Shown: piece by piece, positions 30,127 through 40,304 of the stretch
Layout: each line of letters begins with the position of its first letter
Position numbering within the stretch: position 1 is the stretch's first letter
Origin: Streptomyces bicolor
GTDB taxonomy: Bacteria > Actinomycetota > Actinomycetes > Streptomycetales > Streptomycetaceae
Assembly (NCBI RefSeq): GCF_000719285.1
Contig: NZ_JOFS01000020.1
Span: 288,319-352,318, forward strand
Length of the DNA stretch: 64,000 nucleotides
Direction: 5' to 3'
The notes under the pieces: generated by a model
Databases searched by the model: none
What the model saw: only the letters and a program-made list of their open reading frames with translations
What the model was told of the DNA's origin: nothing
Made by a program: the position numbers and the translations under genes

Positions 30127-30130
<4 letters not shown>
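29372..30130 (+). CDS. Short-chain dehydrogenase/reductase of the PKS cluster
   Basis: A 252-residue SDR. The cofactor motif is LVTGATGRLGEATVRCLAER (TGATGRLG), the middle is LDGLVHLVGGFSVGPVMLTD, where the usual NNAG is replaced by HLVGG, and the catalytic pair is in SSYAASKAALTSWVRSMAHE (YxxxK) with the upstream Ser replaced by Gly/Thr (LVYFGTPLAD). It does not look like the actIII C-9 ketoreductase, so it may act later, reducing or oxidising a ring position. It starts at GTG within the 4-base overlap and overlaps the following gene in the same way. Confidence 0.88.
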
Positions 30131-31677
<1,547 letters not shown>

Positions 31678-31678
<1 letters not shown>

Positions 31679-32961
31679 TGGCCGGCGAGCGACAGCGCAG
31701 GGCCGTCGTCACCGGCATCGGGGTGATCGCACCCGGCGGAGTGGGACGGGAGGAGTTCTGGGACCGGGTCGTCAGCGGCAAGTCGGCGATCCGCACGATC
31801 ACCTCCTTCGATCCGGGACCGTTCCGGTCACGGATCGCCGCCGAGTGCGATTTCGACCCGGCCGAACGCGGGCTCACGCCACGGGAGATCCGCCGCACCG
31901 ACCGGTTCGCCCAGTTCGCGCTCGCCTCGGCCGCGGAAGCGGTCGAGGACAGCGGACTCGACCTCGGGTCAGCGGACACGGAACGGGTGGGGGTGTGCCT
32001 CGGCTCGGCCGTGGGCGCCTCGATCACCCTGGAGGAGGAGTACGTGGTCGTCAGCGACCACGGCCGGGAGTGGGAGGTCGACCCGCAGCACGCGATGCCC
32101 TTCCTCTACCAGTCACTGGTGCCGTCCAGTGCCGCCACCGAGCTCGCCGTGCGGTTCGGCGCACGCGGGCCGGCGGCGGTCGTCTCCACCGGCTGCACCT
32201 CCGGGATCGACGCCATCGGGCACGCCCTGAGGCTGATCGAGGACGGCGAGGCCGACGTGATGATCGCCGGCGCCTCGGACGCCCCGATCACACCGATCAC
32301 CGTGGCCTGCTTCGACGCCATCCGGGCGACCAGCCCGATGAACGACACACCCGAGCTCGCGTCGAGGCCCTTCGACGCGGACCGGAAGGGTTTCGTGCTC
32401 GGCGAGGGCTGCGCGGTGCTGATCGTGGAGGAGTACGAGCACGCCAGATCCCGCGGGGCCCGGATCTACTGCGAGATCACCGGCTACGCGGCCCGGGCCA
32501 ACGGATTCCACATGACGGGGCTGCGCCCGGACGGGGTCGAGCTGGGCGAGGCGGTCAAGGACGTGATGACCCAGGCACGGCTGAACTGCGAGGACCTCGG
32601 GTACATCAGCGCGCACGGATCCGGCACCAAGCAGAACGACCGGCACGAGACGGCGGCCTACCGGTACGCGCTCGGCGAGGCCGTCCGGCAGGTGCCGATC
32701 AGCTCCATCAAGTCGGTGATCGGGCACTCGCTCGGGGCCATCGGCTCGATCGAGATGGCGGCGTGCGCGCTGGCCATCGACCGCGGCGTGGTCCCGCCCA
32801 CGGCGAACCTCACCACGCCCGACCCCGAATGCGACTTGGACTACACGCCGTTGACCGCGCGGGAGACACAGGTCGGCCACGCGCTGTCGGTGGGCAGCGG
32901 CTTCGGCGGCTTCCAGTCGGCGATGGTGTTCTCGAAGAACGTGAAGGACGGTGCGGCATGA
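31678..32961 (+). CDS. Type II PKS ketosynthase alpha subunit
   Basis: A 427-residue KS-alpha that condenses malonyl units into a poly-beta-ketone chain together with the chain length factor. Active-site Cys173 lies in VVSTGCTSGIDAIGHAL, His313 in YISAHGSGTKQNDRHET and His350 in SVIGHSLGAIGSIEM. The N-terminus VVTGIGVIAPGGVG is typical. All catalytic residues are intact. It is coupled to the next gene by an ATGA overlap. The malonyl transferase is not in the cluster, so the fatty acid enzyme is presumably shared, as is usual for type II systems. Confidence 0.97.
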
Positions 32962-34205
32962 GCGTACGGCGCAGCGTCATCACCGGGATCGGTGTGGTCG
33001 CGCCCACCGGCATCGGCGTCGCCGAGCACTGGAAGCGCACCCTGGAGCGGGTCTCCCGGATCGGCCCCATCACGGAATTCGACACCTCGAAGCTGCCCTC
33101 GCACCTCGCCGGCCGGGTGACCGGCTTCGACGAGAGCGCCTACGTCGAGAGCAAGCTCCGGGTGCAGACCGACCGGTGGACCTGGATGGCCCTGGCCGCC
33201 GGCCGGCTGGCCTTCGAGGACGCGGATCTCGATCCGCATGTGCACGACCCCTTCGACCTGTCCGTGGTGACGGCCAGCGCCTCCGGCGGCAACGCCTTCG
33301 GCCAGCGGGAGATCCACAACCTCTGGAGCCAGGGGCCGGGCTCGGTCACCGCGTACCAGTCGATCGGCTGGTTCTACGCGGCGAGCAGCGGCCAGCTGTC
33401 CATTCGCGACCAGCTCAAGGGCGCCTGCGGGGTGCTCGTCGCGGACGCCACGGGCGGGCTCGACGCGCTCGCCCAGGCGCGGCGGCTGATCGCGCGCGGT
33501 ACGGGAGCGGTCCTGGTCGGTGGCACCGAGGCACCGCTGTCCCCGTACGCCATGGCCTGCCAGGCGGGCAGGGCGACGCTCAGCCGGGAACCGGACCCGG
33601 CGGCGGCCTACCGGCCGTTCGCGGCGGACAGTCCGGGCCATGTGCCGGGCGAGGGCGGCGCCATGGTCATCGTCGAGGAGGCCGAGTGGGCCGCCCGCAG
33701 GGGCGCGCCCGCCGCATACGCCGAGGTGCTCGGTACGGCGTCGACCCATGACGCGCACCATCCGACCGAGCCGGCACCGGACCACCGCCAGCTGGCCCGG
33801 GCGATCCGCGAGGCGATCGAACGGTCCGGTCTGACGCCGGAGCGGATCGATGTGGTCTTCGCCGACGGCGCCGGCGAACCGCGGCTCGACCGGCGGGAGG
33901 CGGACGCTCTGGTGGAGATCTTCGGCAGGCGGGGGGTGCCGGTCGCCGTGCCCAAGACGGCCACCGGCAGGCTGAGTTCGGGAGGTGCCGCGCTGGATCT
34001 GTCCTGGGCCGCCCTGGCCCTGGCGCATGACACGGTTCCGCCGTCGGTGCACCTGACAGCGGAGCCCGGCGACGACCTGGACCTGGTCACCGCGGCACGG
34101 GAGAACGCCGGTCTGCGCACCGCGCTGGTGGTGGCCCGGGGCGAGGGGGGCTTCAACTCCGCGGCGGTCCTGGGCCTGCCGGAGAGCGGCAGGCGTACGG
34201 TCTGA
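32958..34205 (+). CDS. Chain length factor (KS-beta)
   Basis: A 415-residue chain length factor, the non-condensing partner of KS-alpha that sets the polyketide chain length and primes it by decarboxylating malonyl-ACP. The fold landmarks are SVITGIGVVAPTGIGVAEHW, WMALAAGRLAFEDADLD, PVAVPKTATGRLSSGGAALD and the C-terminal GGFNSAAVLG. At the place of the KS cysteine most CLFs have Gln in VAEQAGGLD. Here the sequence is VADATGGLD, with Ala164 at that position (bases 33447-33449). The KS active-site His motifs are also replaced, as expected for a CLF. It ends the rightward operon. Confidence 0.95.
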   Translation: MSVRRSVITGIGVVAPTGIGVAEHWKRTLERVSRIGPITEFDTSKLPSHLAGRVTGFDESAYVESKLRVQTDRWTWMALAAGRLAFEDADLDPHVHDPFDLSVVTASASGGNAFGQREIHNLWSQGPGSVTAYQSIGWFYAASSGQLSIRDQLKGACGVLVADATGGLDALAQARRLIARGTGAVLVGGTEAPLSPYAMACQAGRATLSREPDPAAAYRPFAADSPGHVPGEGGAMVIVEEAEWAARRGAPAAYAEVLGTASTHDAHHPTEPAPDHRQLARAIREAIERSGLTPERIDVVFADGAGEPRLDRREADALVEIFGRRGVPVAVPKTATGRLSSGGAALDLSWAALALAHDTVPPSVHLTAEPGDDLDLVTAARENAGLRTALVVARGEGGFNSAAVLGLPESGRRTV

Positions 34206-34242
34206 TCCGGGGCGGGACTCCCGCGTACGGGGCACGGTCACA

Positions 34243-34275
34243 GCGGGCCGTGAGGCGATGTGCCTCACGGCCCGC
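34243..34275. terminator. Perfect hairpin after the PKS operon
   Basis: GCGGGCCGTGAGGC (34243-34256) and GCCTCACGGCCCGC (34262-34275) form a perfect 14-base stem with a 5-base loop between the convergent CLF and permease genes. It is likely bidirectional. Confidence 0.8.
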
Positions 34276-34292
34276 GGCCTTGCCCCGCCGGG

Positions 34293-35177
34293 TCAGGAGA
34301 CGACGTCCTTCGCCCGGAAGCCCCGGAAGGCGAAGGCGAGGAAGAGCACCGCGCACGCCGTGGACAGGGCCAGGCCCTGCGCCATCGCGGCCCAGGTGAT
34401 GCGTGGCTGCAGGGTGTCGAGCCACGCGTACTGCCAGTGCGTCGGCAGGAAGTCACGGGCTCGGCCGAGTGCCGTGACCGCGTCCAGGATGGTCGAGACG
34501 ATCCACAGCCCGACCGCGCCGCCGACCGCACCGAGGGGGGCGTCGGTCACCGTCGACAGCCAGAACCCGACCGCGCCGACCACCAGCAGGCTGCCGTACA
34601 CATAGCCCGCGACGACGGCCATCCGCCCCAGGACCTGGGAGGCCGGCATGCTGCCGCCCCCCGGCAACCGGACCTCGCCCCAGCCGTATGCGGCGGTACC
34701 GGCCACCAGTGCGACGGCGGCCAGCAGCAGTACCGTCAGGGCGCTGTATGCGAGGGCGACCACCAGCTTGCTCCACAGGAGACGGGCCCTGGGCACGGGG
34801 GCCGCCAGCAGATAGCGCAGCGAGGACCAGCCCGCCTCCGAGGCCACGGTGTCACCGCAGTAGAGGGCGACCGTCACGGGCAGCAGAAAGCTGGTGGAGA
34901 CGAAGAGGACGAACGCCGCGAAGTTCGGACCGGAGGCCGTGGCGATGCTCACCAGCGCCGGGGCGCCACCGTCGTCGTCCGTGGGCGACCCCCCGATGGT
35001 GAACGCCGTCAGCAGCACCAGCGGCAACGCGATCACGATGCCGAACGTCACCAGGGTGCGACGGCGCCGGAACTGACGGATCGCCTCCACCCGCAGCGGC
35101 AGGGCGCGGCGGGGGCGGTAGCCGGTGGCGGCAACCGGCGCTCCGCCCTCCGCGGCCGTTTGGGTACCCGGGGTCAT
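34293..35177 (-). CDS. ABC transporter permease, ABC-2 type
   Basis: A 294-residue integral membrane protein with about six helices: LVTFGIVIALPLVLLTAFTI, FAAFVLFVSTSFLLPVTVAL, LLWSKLVVALAYSALTVLLL with a following helix, YVYGSLLVVGAVGFWLS, LGAVGGAVGLWIVSTI, and the last near GLALSTACAVLFLAFAF. The segment WSSLRYLLAAPVPRARLLWS is the coupling-helix region common to ABC-2 permeases. The N-terminal 35 residues are polar and Ala/Gly-rich. Its ATGA overlaps the stop of the hydrolase-ATPase fusion gene, so it is the membrane partner of that ATPase. It probably exports the polyketide or a related compound. Confidence 0.88.
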   Translation of the reverse strand: MTPGTQTAAEGGAPVAATGYRPRRALPLRVEAIRQFRRRRTLVTFGIVIALPLVLLTAFTIGGSPTDDDGGAPALVSIATASGPNFAAFVLFVSTSFLLPVTVALYCGDTVASEAGWSSLRYLLAAPVPRARLLWSKLVVALAYSALTVLLLAAVALVAGTAAYGWGEVRLPGGGSMPASQVLGRMAVVAGYVYGSLLVVGAVGFWLSTVTDAPLGAVGGAVGLWIVSTILDAVTALGRARDFLPTHWQYAWLDTLQPRITWAAMAQGLALSTACAVLFLAFAFRGFRAKDVVS

Positions 35178-37828
35178 CGTTCTCCTCCGATCAGGGTCAG
35201 GAAGGCGTCCTCGAGTCGGCGATGTGGTCCGATCCGCTCCACGGCCACGTCCATCCGTACGAGTTCCACGACCAGTTCCGGCACGGTGATCGAGCCGACG
35301 CGGACCAGCAGGCCCTCCTCGACGGGCGTCGCGGAGGCGACTCCGGGCAGCGCCGCGACCTTCCGCGCGAGCCCCTCGTCCTCGGGATCCGCGGTGCCCA
35401 CCAGCAGCAGCCCGTCGTCCCCGGTGATCTCGGCGACGGGGCCGGCCGCGACAAGGGCGCCCCGGTCCATCACCACCAGGTGGGTGCAGCACTGCTCGAC
35501 CTCGGCGAGCAGATGGCTGGAGACGATGACGCTGCGTCCGGTGGCCGCGTACCGCGTCAGGACGTCCCGCATCTCACGGATCTGCGCCGGGTCGAGACCG
35601 TTGGTCGGCTCGTCGAGCACCAGCAGGTCCGGCATCCCGAGCATGGCCTGCGCGAGGGCGAGCCGCTGCCGCATGCCCTGCGAGTAGGTGCGCACGGGGC
35701 GGTCCAGCGCGGTGCCCAGACCGGCGATCCGCAGCGCCGGCTCGCTGTGCGCGTCGCTCTCGGGCCGGCCGGTGGCCCGCCAGTACAGGTCGATGTTCTG
35801 ACGTCCGGTGAGATGCGGGAGGAATCCGGGACCCTCGACGAAGGATCCCAGCCGGGACAGGACCGGCGATCCGGACCGCACCTCCTGCCCGAAGATCCTG
35901 ATGGATCCGGAGTCCTGACGTATGAGTCCCATCAGCATCCGCAGGGTGGTGGTCTTGCCGGCTCCGTTGGGGCCGAGCAGACCGAGAACCTGCCCCCGCT
36001 CGACGGTGAACGACAGGTCCCGCACCGCGTAGCGGTCGCCGCTGCCGGCGTACCTCTTGGTCAGTCCGGTGATCCGCAACGGCACGTCGGAGGGTGCGGC
36101 GTCGGGCGCGGACGCCACGGGACGGACCGGGCGCCGGACGGTCAGCACGAGCACGGCCGCCACCACCGCCCCGGCGGGCAGGGCCCAGGTCCACCAGGGC
36201 ACTCCGGCGGACTCGGTGACGCTGAGCGCGGCGGCGGTGGGCACCGTGAGGTGGCCCGCCCGGATGCGGTAGGTGGCGGGGTCGGCCGGTGAGGCGAAGC
36301 CCAGGTCCGTGCTGGACACCACGATCCGCAGCCGATGGCCCGCCTCGAAGCGATGGTCGACGGCCGGCAGTGAGATCCGTGTGGTCTCGCCGTCCACCGC
36401 CGTGACCGGGGCGACCAACTCGCGGGGCAGCGTCTGGCGGCCGTCCGGGCCGACGTCGTACAGCTTGGCGAAGAGCACCGCGTCACGGTTCGCGCGGACC
36501 GTGAGCTCCACGGTCGGCGCACCGGTGACCTGCAGCGGGGCGTCCAGTGGGGCGCTGGTGAAGGCCGCGTTGGCGCTGCGGGACTCCCACCCCGGTCCCA
36601 TGCCGACGGCGCCCGCGAGGGTGGACAGCGAACCGAGTCCGGGGAGGCCGGTCACGCTCGGCGGGGTGCCGCCCGCCGGATTGACCAGTGTCTGCTCGGG
36701 TTCCCGCAGGGCCATGGTCCTGCGCGCCGTCCCGTCGAGCCCGGTGTAGCGGGCGGCCGTCGCTCCCTCGAGCATGGCGGTCCCGGTGCCGGTGTCGGTT
36801 CCGCCGCTGCGGCTGACCCGGAAGACGGGGCCGGCGCCGTCGCCGCCCGCCTTCTTGAGGTGGGTGTCGAACCAGCCGACCGTACGGGCGTGGATCCGGC
36901 CGCTCTCGTCCTCCCCGCCGTCGTGACCGCCGGAGATCCAGTCCACGGCGACGGGGGCGCCGTTCCTCGCGACGGCCTGTGCGATGGCATCGCCCTGGTC
37001 CAGCGGGAACAGCGAGTCGGTCTGGCCCTGGACCACCAGCGCCGGCACGGAGATCCGCCGCGCCGACGCCGCCGGGCTGAGCCCCCGCAGCAGCTCCCGG
37101 GTCCGCGCGTCCGCCCGGCCGGTGACGGCCGAGCGCTGGAAGGCGGAGCACACCTCGGCCGTGAAGCGTCCGCACTCGGGGTCGCGGGGGTCGGTCAGCC
37201 CCTGGCCGAAGAGGATGCCGGACCACAGCTTCTTGAACACCCCCTGCGGGAACAGGACTTGGTGCAGGTCCCAGTAGGTGACGGAGGGGACGATCGCGTC
37301 GATGCGGCGGTCCCGGGCGGCGGCGAGCAGCGACACGGCCCCGCCGTACGAGCCTCCTGCCATGCCGACGACGGGATCCCCCGCACGGTCCGTGCGGACC
37401 TCGGGCCGCCCGGCGAGCCAGTCGAGCAGCCTGCCGACGTCTGCGACCTCGCCGTCGGCCGCGTTGAGCCCGATCCGGCCCCCGGAGGCGCCGAAGCCTC
37501 GGGCCGAGTAGGTGAGTACGGCGTACCCGGCGCGGGCGAGCCGCCGCGCCTGCTCCCGTTCGCTGTCCTTGGTACCGCCGAAACCGTGCGCGAGGATCAC
37601 GGCCGGCCGCCTGCCGCCGCCGGGCGAGGTGTAGTACGAGGTGTCGAGGCGGACCCCGTCCGCGCCGGTCAGGAAGCGGTCCTCCCGGTGCACCGGCGTG
37701 GGGTCGTCCGCGGTTGCCGTCCAGGTCAGTGCGACGGCGACGAGCGTCAGGGCCGCGGCTGCCGCCGGCCACCGCCGACGCGGCCCGCGCAGGGACCGCA
37801 GCCGCCTTCGTAATGTGTGCGTCTTCAC
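35174..37828 (-). CDS. Secreted CocE/X-Pro-peptidase-like hydrolase fused to an ABC ATPase
   Basis: One chain of 884 residues. An N-terminal signal anchor (about 18-40, WPAAAAALTLVAVALTWTAT) is followed by an S15/CocE-type alpha/beta hydrolase with nucleophile Ser160 (GMAGGSYGGAVS), Asp270 (QGQTDSLFP) and His301 (SGGHDGG), then a PepX-C-like jelly roll to about 530. A second membrane helix (544-563, WWTWALPAGAVVAAVLVLTV) leads to an ABC ATPase: Walker A GPNGAGKTT (617-625), signature YSQGMRQRLALAQ, Walker B LLVLDEPTNGLDP. Predicted topology puts the hydrolase outside and the ATPase inside, so cleavage and export may be linked. The GTG start gives a conventional signal. Codon 6 is TTA (37811-37813). 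Confidence 0.88.
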   Translation of the reverse strand: MKTHTLRRRLRSLRGPRRRWPAAAAALTLVAVALTWTATADDPTPVHREDRFLTGADGVRLDTSYYTSPGGGRRPAVILAHGFGGTKDSEREQARRLARAGYAVLTYSARGFGASGGRIGLNAADGEVADVGRLLDWLAGRPEVRTDRAGDPVVGMAGGSYGGAVSLLAAARDRRIDAIVPSVTYWDLHQVLFPQGVFKKLWSGILFGQGLTDPRDPECGRFTAEVCSAFQRSAVTGRADARTRELLRGLSPAASARRISVPALVVQGQTDSLFPLDQGDAIAQAVARNGAPVAVDWISGGHDGGEDESGRIHARTVGWFDTHLKKAGGDGAGPVFRVSRSGGTDTGTGTAMLEGATAARYTGLDGTARRTMALREPEQTLVNPAGGTPPSVTGLPGLGSLSTLAGAVGMGPGWESRSANAAFTSAPLDAPLQVTGAPTVELTVRANRDAVLFAKLYDVGPDGRQTLPRELVAPVTAVDGETTRISLPAVDHRFEAGHRLRIVVSSTDLGFASPADPATYRIRAGHLTVPTAAALSVTESAGVPWWTWALPAGAVVAAVLVLTVRRPVRPVASAPDAAPSDVPLRITGLTKRYAGSGDRYAVRDLSFTVERGQVLGLLGPNGAGKTTTLRMLMGLIRQDSGSIRIFGQEVRSGSPVLSRLGSFVEGPGFLPHLTGRQNIDLYWRATGRPESDAHSEPALRIAGLGTALDRPVRTYSQGMRQRLALAQAMLGMPDLLVLDEPTNGLDPAQIREMRDVLTRYAATGRSVIVSSHLLAEVEQCCTHLVVMDRGALVAAGPVAEITGDDGLLLVGTADPEDEGLARKVAALPGVASATPVEEGLLVRVGSITVPELVVELVRMDVAVERIGPHRRLEDAFLTLIGGER

Positions 37829-37980
37829 CTTCTCGCTCTCTTCTCGGTACGGCGATGTCGGCGCACGGCGCGGGCGGAAGCGTGGGGCCTGCCGGGGCGC
37901 CCTGGGAGGGTTTCTTCTGGTCAGGCCGGCTAGGAGGAGCGGTTCCTCGGGGCCGGGCCGAGTCGGCGGGAAGGCACCAC

Positions 37981-39456
37981 CTAAGCCTGTCCTGGGTGGC
38001 CGAGCGGCAGCCGGACCCGGAACACCGCGCCCTTGCCCGGGGTGGCGTCGACCTCGGCGCCGCCGCCGTGGGCCTGGGCGACCGCGGCGACGATGGCCAG
38101 CCCGAGACCAGATCCCTCCTCGGGGCTGTCGCCGGGTGCCTGGGCGCGGGTGCGGGAGGGGTCGACGCGGAAGAAGCGCTCGAAGACGTGCTGGGCCTGC
38201 TCCTCGTCGAGCCCCGGTCCGCTGTCGGCCACCTCGATCACGGCCTGTCCGTCCCGGACGCCGACGCGCACCCAGGCCTCGGTGCCGTCCGGGGTGTGCT
38301 GCCGGACGTTGGACAGCAGGTTCGCCAGGACCTGTCGCAGCCGGTCCGCGTCGCCCCGGACCAGCACCGGCCCGTCGGCCGACGCGGTCTCCAGCAGCAG
38401 CGGGCGGCTCGGGGCCAGCACCCTGGCGTCGTCGACGGCCTCCGCGGCCAGCATCCCCAGGTCGACCGGCGCCAGGGCCAGCGGCAGTCCCTGGTCCAGC
38501 CTGGCGAGGAGCAGCAACTCCTCGACCAGGGAGCCCATCCGGCGGGCCTCCGACTCGATCCGGGCCATGGCCTGGGCGAGGTCGTCGGGCCGGTTCGAGG
38601 CACCCCGACGGAACAGCTCCGCATAGCCGCGGATCGTGGCGACCGGAGTGCGCAGCTCGTGCGACGCGTCGGCGACGAACCGGCGCAGCCGCTCCTCCGC
38701 CCGGCGCCGTTCGTCGAACGCGGACTCGATCTGACCGAGCATGGCGTTCAGCGCAAGGCCCAGCCGGCCGACCTCGGTGCGCGGCCCGTCGGCCGGGATG
38801 CGGCGGGTCAGGTCGCCGTCGCCGATCGCGGCGGCGGTGGCGGCGATCGACTCCAGGGGGCGCAGTCCGCCGCGTACGGCGCGCCACGACAGCAGGGTCA
38901 CCGCCAGGAGGGCGGCCACGGCCGAGGTCGCCGCGACCACGCCGGTGCGGTGCATCAGTTCGTCGGCCACCGTTGTCCGCATTCCCACGAGCAGCATTCC
39001 GTCGGGGAGTTGGGAGGAGTGCAGCAGCCAGTCACCGTCGCCGTCCCCCGGCACCGAGTGGAGGGAGCCTCCGGCGGGGTCGTCGGCCGTGCCCCGCTGC
39101 GGCCACAGGCCGGAGGGCAGTGTGCGCGGCAGATCCGGGCGGACACCGAAGTCGGAGGTCTGGCGCACCTGGCCGTCCCGGGACCGGATCTGGAAGAAGG
39201 AAGGGAGGTCGCCCTGCTCGGCGGACGCCCGCCAGACTCCGGTCAACTGGTCCGCTTCGTGCGGCAGCGCGAGCCGCCCGTCGCTCCCCCGCGCGACGAG
39301 GTCCTCGCGCAGTTGCCCGGCCACGGCGGCGAGCACTTCGTCGTTCTGGTCCTGGCGCCAGTCCTGGAGGGCGCCGAACGTGGCACCGACGGAGAGCGCC
39401 ATGCCGAGGGCCAGCAGTCCGGAGAGCACCAGGACCAGCCGGGTGCGCAGGGTCAT
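37981..39456 (-). CDS. Sensor histidine kinase (OmpR-type partner)
   Basis: A 491-residue membrane kinase. The first helix (LVLVLSGLLALGMALSVGAT) and a second (VAATSAVAALLAVTLLSWRA) enclose an extracellular sensor of about 140 residues. Then come a HAMP domain (GLRPLESIAATAAAIGDGDL), the H-box FVADASHELRTPVATIRGYA with the phosphorylated His, the N-box LANLLSNVRQHTPDG, the G1 box VADSGPGLDEEQAQHVFERF and the G2 box SGLGLAIVAAVAQAHGG. It overlaps the response regulator stop by 4 bases. It is likely to sense the exported compound or membrane stress and to control the divergent MMPL exporter. 152 bases separate it from the fusion gene. Confidence 0.92.
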   Translation of the reverse strand: MTLRTRLVLVLSGLLALGMALSVGATFGALQDWRQDQNDEVLAAVAGQLREDLVARGSDGRLALPHEADQLTGVWRASAEQGDLPSFFQIRSRDGQVRQTSDFGVRPDLPRTLPSGLWPQRGTADDPAGGSLHSVPGDGDGDWLLHSSQLPDGMLLVGMRTTVADELMHRTGVVAATSAVAALLAVTLLSWRAVRGGLRPLESIAATAAAIGDGDLTRRIPADGPRTEVGRLGLALNAMLGQIESAFDERRRAEERLRRFVADASHELRTPVATIRGYAELFRRGASNRPDDLAQAMARIESEARRMGSLVEELLLLARLDQGLPLALAPVDLGMLAAEAVDDARVLAPSRPLLLETASADGPVLVRGDADRLRQVLANLLSNVRQHTPDGTEAWVRVGVRDGQAVIEVADSGPGLDEEQAQHVFERFFRVDPSRTRAQAPGDSPEEGSGLGLAIVAAVAQAHGGGAEVDATPGKGAVFRVRLPLGHPGQA

Positions 39457-40193
39457 CGGCCGGCCCCGCGCTCCGGGCGCCCGGTCTCCCGTCGCCGGGC
39501 GTCGGCGTCCTGCAGCCGCAGCACATAGCCGACCCTCGGCACCGTCTGGATGAGCGTCGGCTCGAAGACGTCGATCTTGCGGCGGAGATAGGAGACGTAC
39601 GTCTGCACCACGGCGTCGCTGCCGCCGAAGTCGTACTCCCATACGTGGTCCAGGATCTGGCGCTTCGTCAGGACCCGACCCGCGTGCGCCGCCAGATAGC
39701 GCAGCAGCTTGAACTCGGTCGGTGTCAGATCCACCGGCACACCGTGCCGGCGGACCTCGTGGGCCTCGTCGTCGATCTCCAGATCGGCGAAGGTCAGCTT
39801 GGTGCGCTCCTCCGGATGCGCGGTCCGGCGCAGCACCGCTCGGATCCGGGCGATCAACTCCTCCAGGCTGAAGGGTTTGGTGACATAGTCGTCGCCGCCC
39901 ACGGTCAGTCCGGCGATCTTGTCCTCGGTGGAGTCACGGGCCGTCAGGAACACCACCGGTGCCTCGTATCCCGCCTGCCGCAACCGACGGCAGGCGTCGA
40001 TACCGGAGCCGTCGGGCAGCATGACGTCCATCACGATGAGGTGCGGCCGGAACGCCTCGACGAGATCGGCGGCGGCGCTCCCCGTGCCCGCCACCGCGGT
40101 TTCGTACCCCTCATAGCGCAGCGCGGTGGCGATGAGGTCCGCCAGATAGCTCTCGTCGTCAACAACCAGGACACGCAGCGTCGTCAAGTTCAC
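39453..40193 (-). CDS. OmpR-family response regulator
   Basis: A 246-residue regulator. The receiver domain has VDDE at residues 11-14, the phosphorylated Asp56 in LIVMDVMLPDGSG, and Lys in DDYVTKPFSLEELIARI. A winged-helix DNA-binding domain follows (LTPTEFKLLRYLAAHAGRVL, ILDHVWEYDFGGSDAVVQTY, VSYLRRKI). The last 25 residues are Arg-rich. GTG start. The gene is divergent from the MMPL exporter. Two direct repeats in between match what such a regulator binds, so it probably controls the exporter and its own operon. Confidence 0.93.
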   Translation of the reverse strand: MNLTTLRVLVVDDESYLADLIATALRYEGYETAVAGTGSAAADLVEAFRPHLIVMDVMLPDGSGIDACRRLRQAGYEAPVVFLTARDSTEDKIAGLTVGGDDYVTKPFSLEELIARIRAVLRRTAHPEERTKLTFADLEIDDEAHEVRRHGVPVDLTPTEFKLLRYLAAHAGRVLTKRQILDHVWEYDFGGSDAVVQTYVSYLRRKIDVFEPTLIQTVPRVGYVLRLQDADARRRETGRPERGAGR

Positions 40194-40256
40194 ACGGCCA
40201 GTGTCACCCGGTTCGCCCCCTGTCCGGGGGCCTGTCGCCGCATTGACAGAGATCTC

Positions 40257-40290
40257 TAAGAACGGTCTATGAGCCGTGTAAGAACGCTCT
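40257..40290. promoter_or_regulatory. Direct repeats before the MMPL gene, likely response-regulator site
   Basis: TAAGAACGGTCT (40257-40268) and TAAGAACGCTCT (40279-40290) start exactly 22 bases apart and differ at one base. The bases after them also agree partly (ATGAGCC and GATGACC). Two repeats on the same face of the helix are typical of OmpR/PhoB-type binding. TTGACA at 40243-40248 may be a -35 box; a weak -10 (TCTATG) lies 17 bases later inside the first repeat. Confidence 0.65.
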
Positions 40291-40304
40291 GATGACCTGT
40301 TGGC

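Noticed and set aside
37641..40259. An 872-residue rightward frame across the kinase and response regulator
   Set aside because: It is antisense to two well-supported genes and consists of Arg/Pro/Gly-rich sequence.
40243..40273. A full -35/-10 promoter before the MMPL gene
   Set aside because: TTGACA is good, but the -10 candidate matches poorly, so it is only mentioned within the repeat entry.
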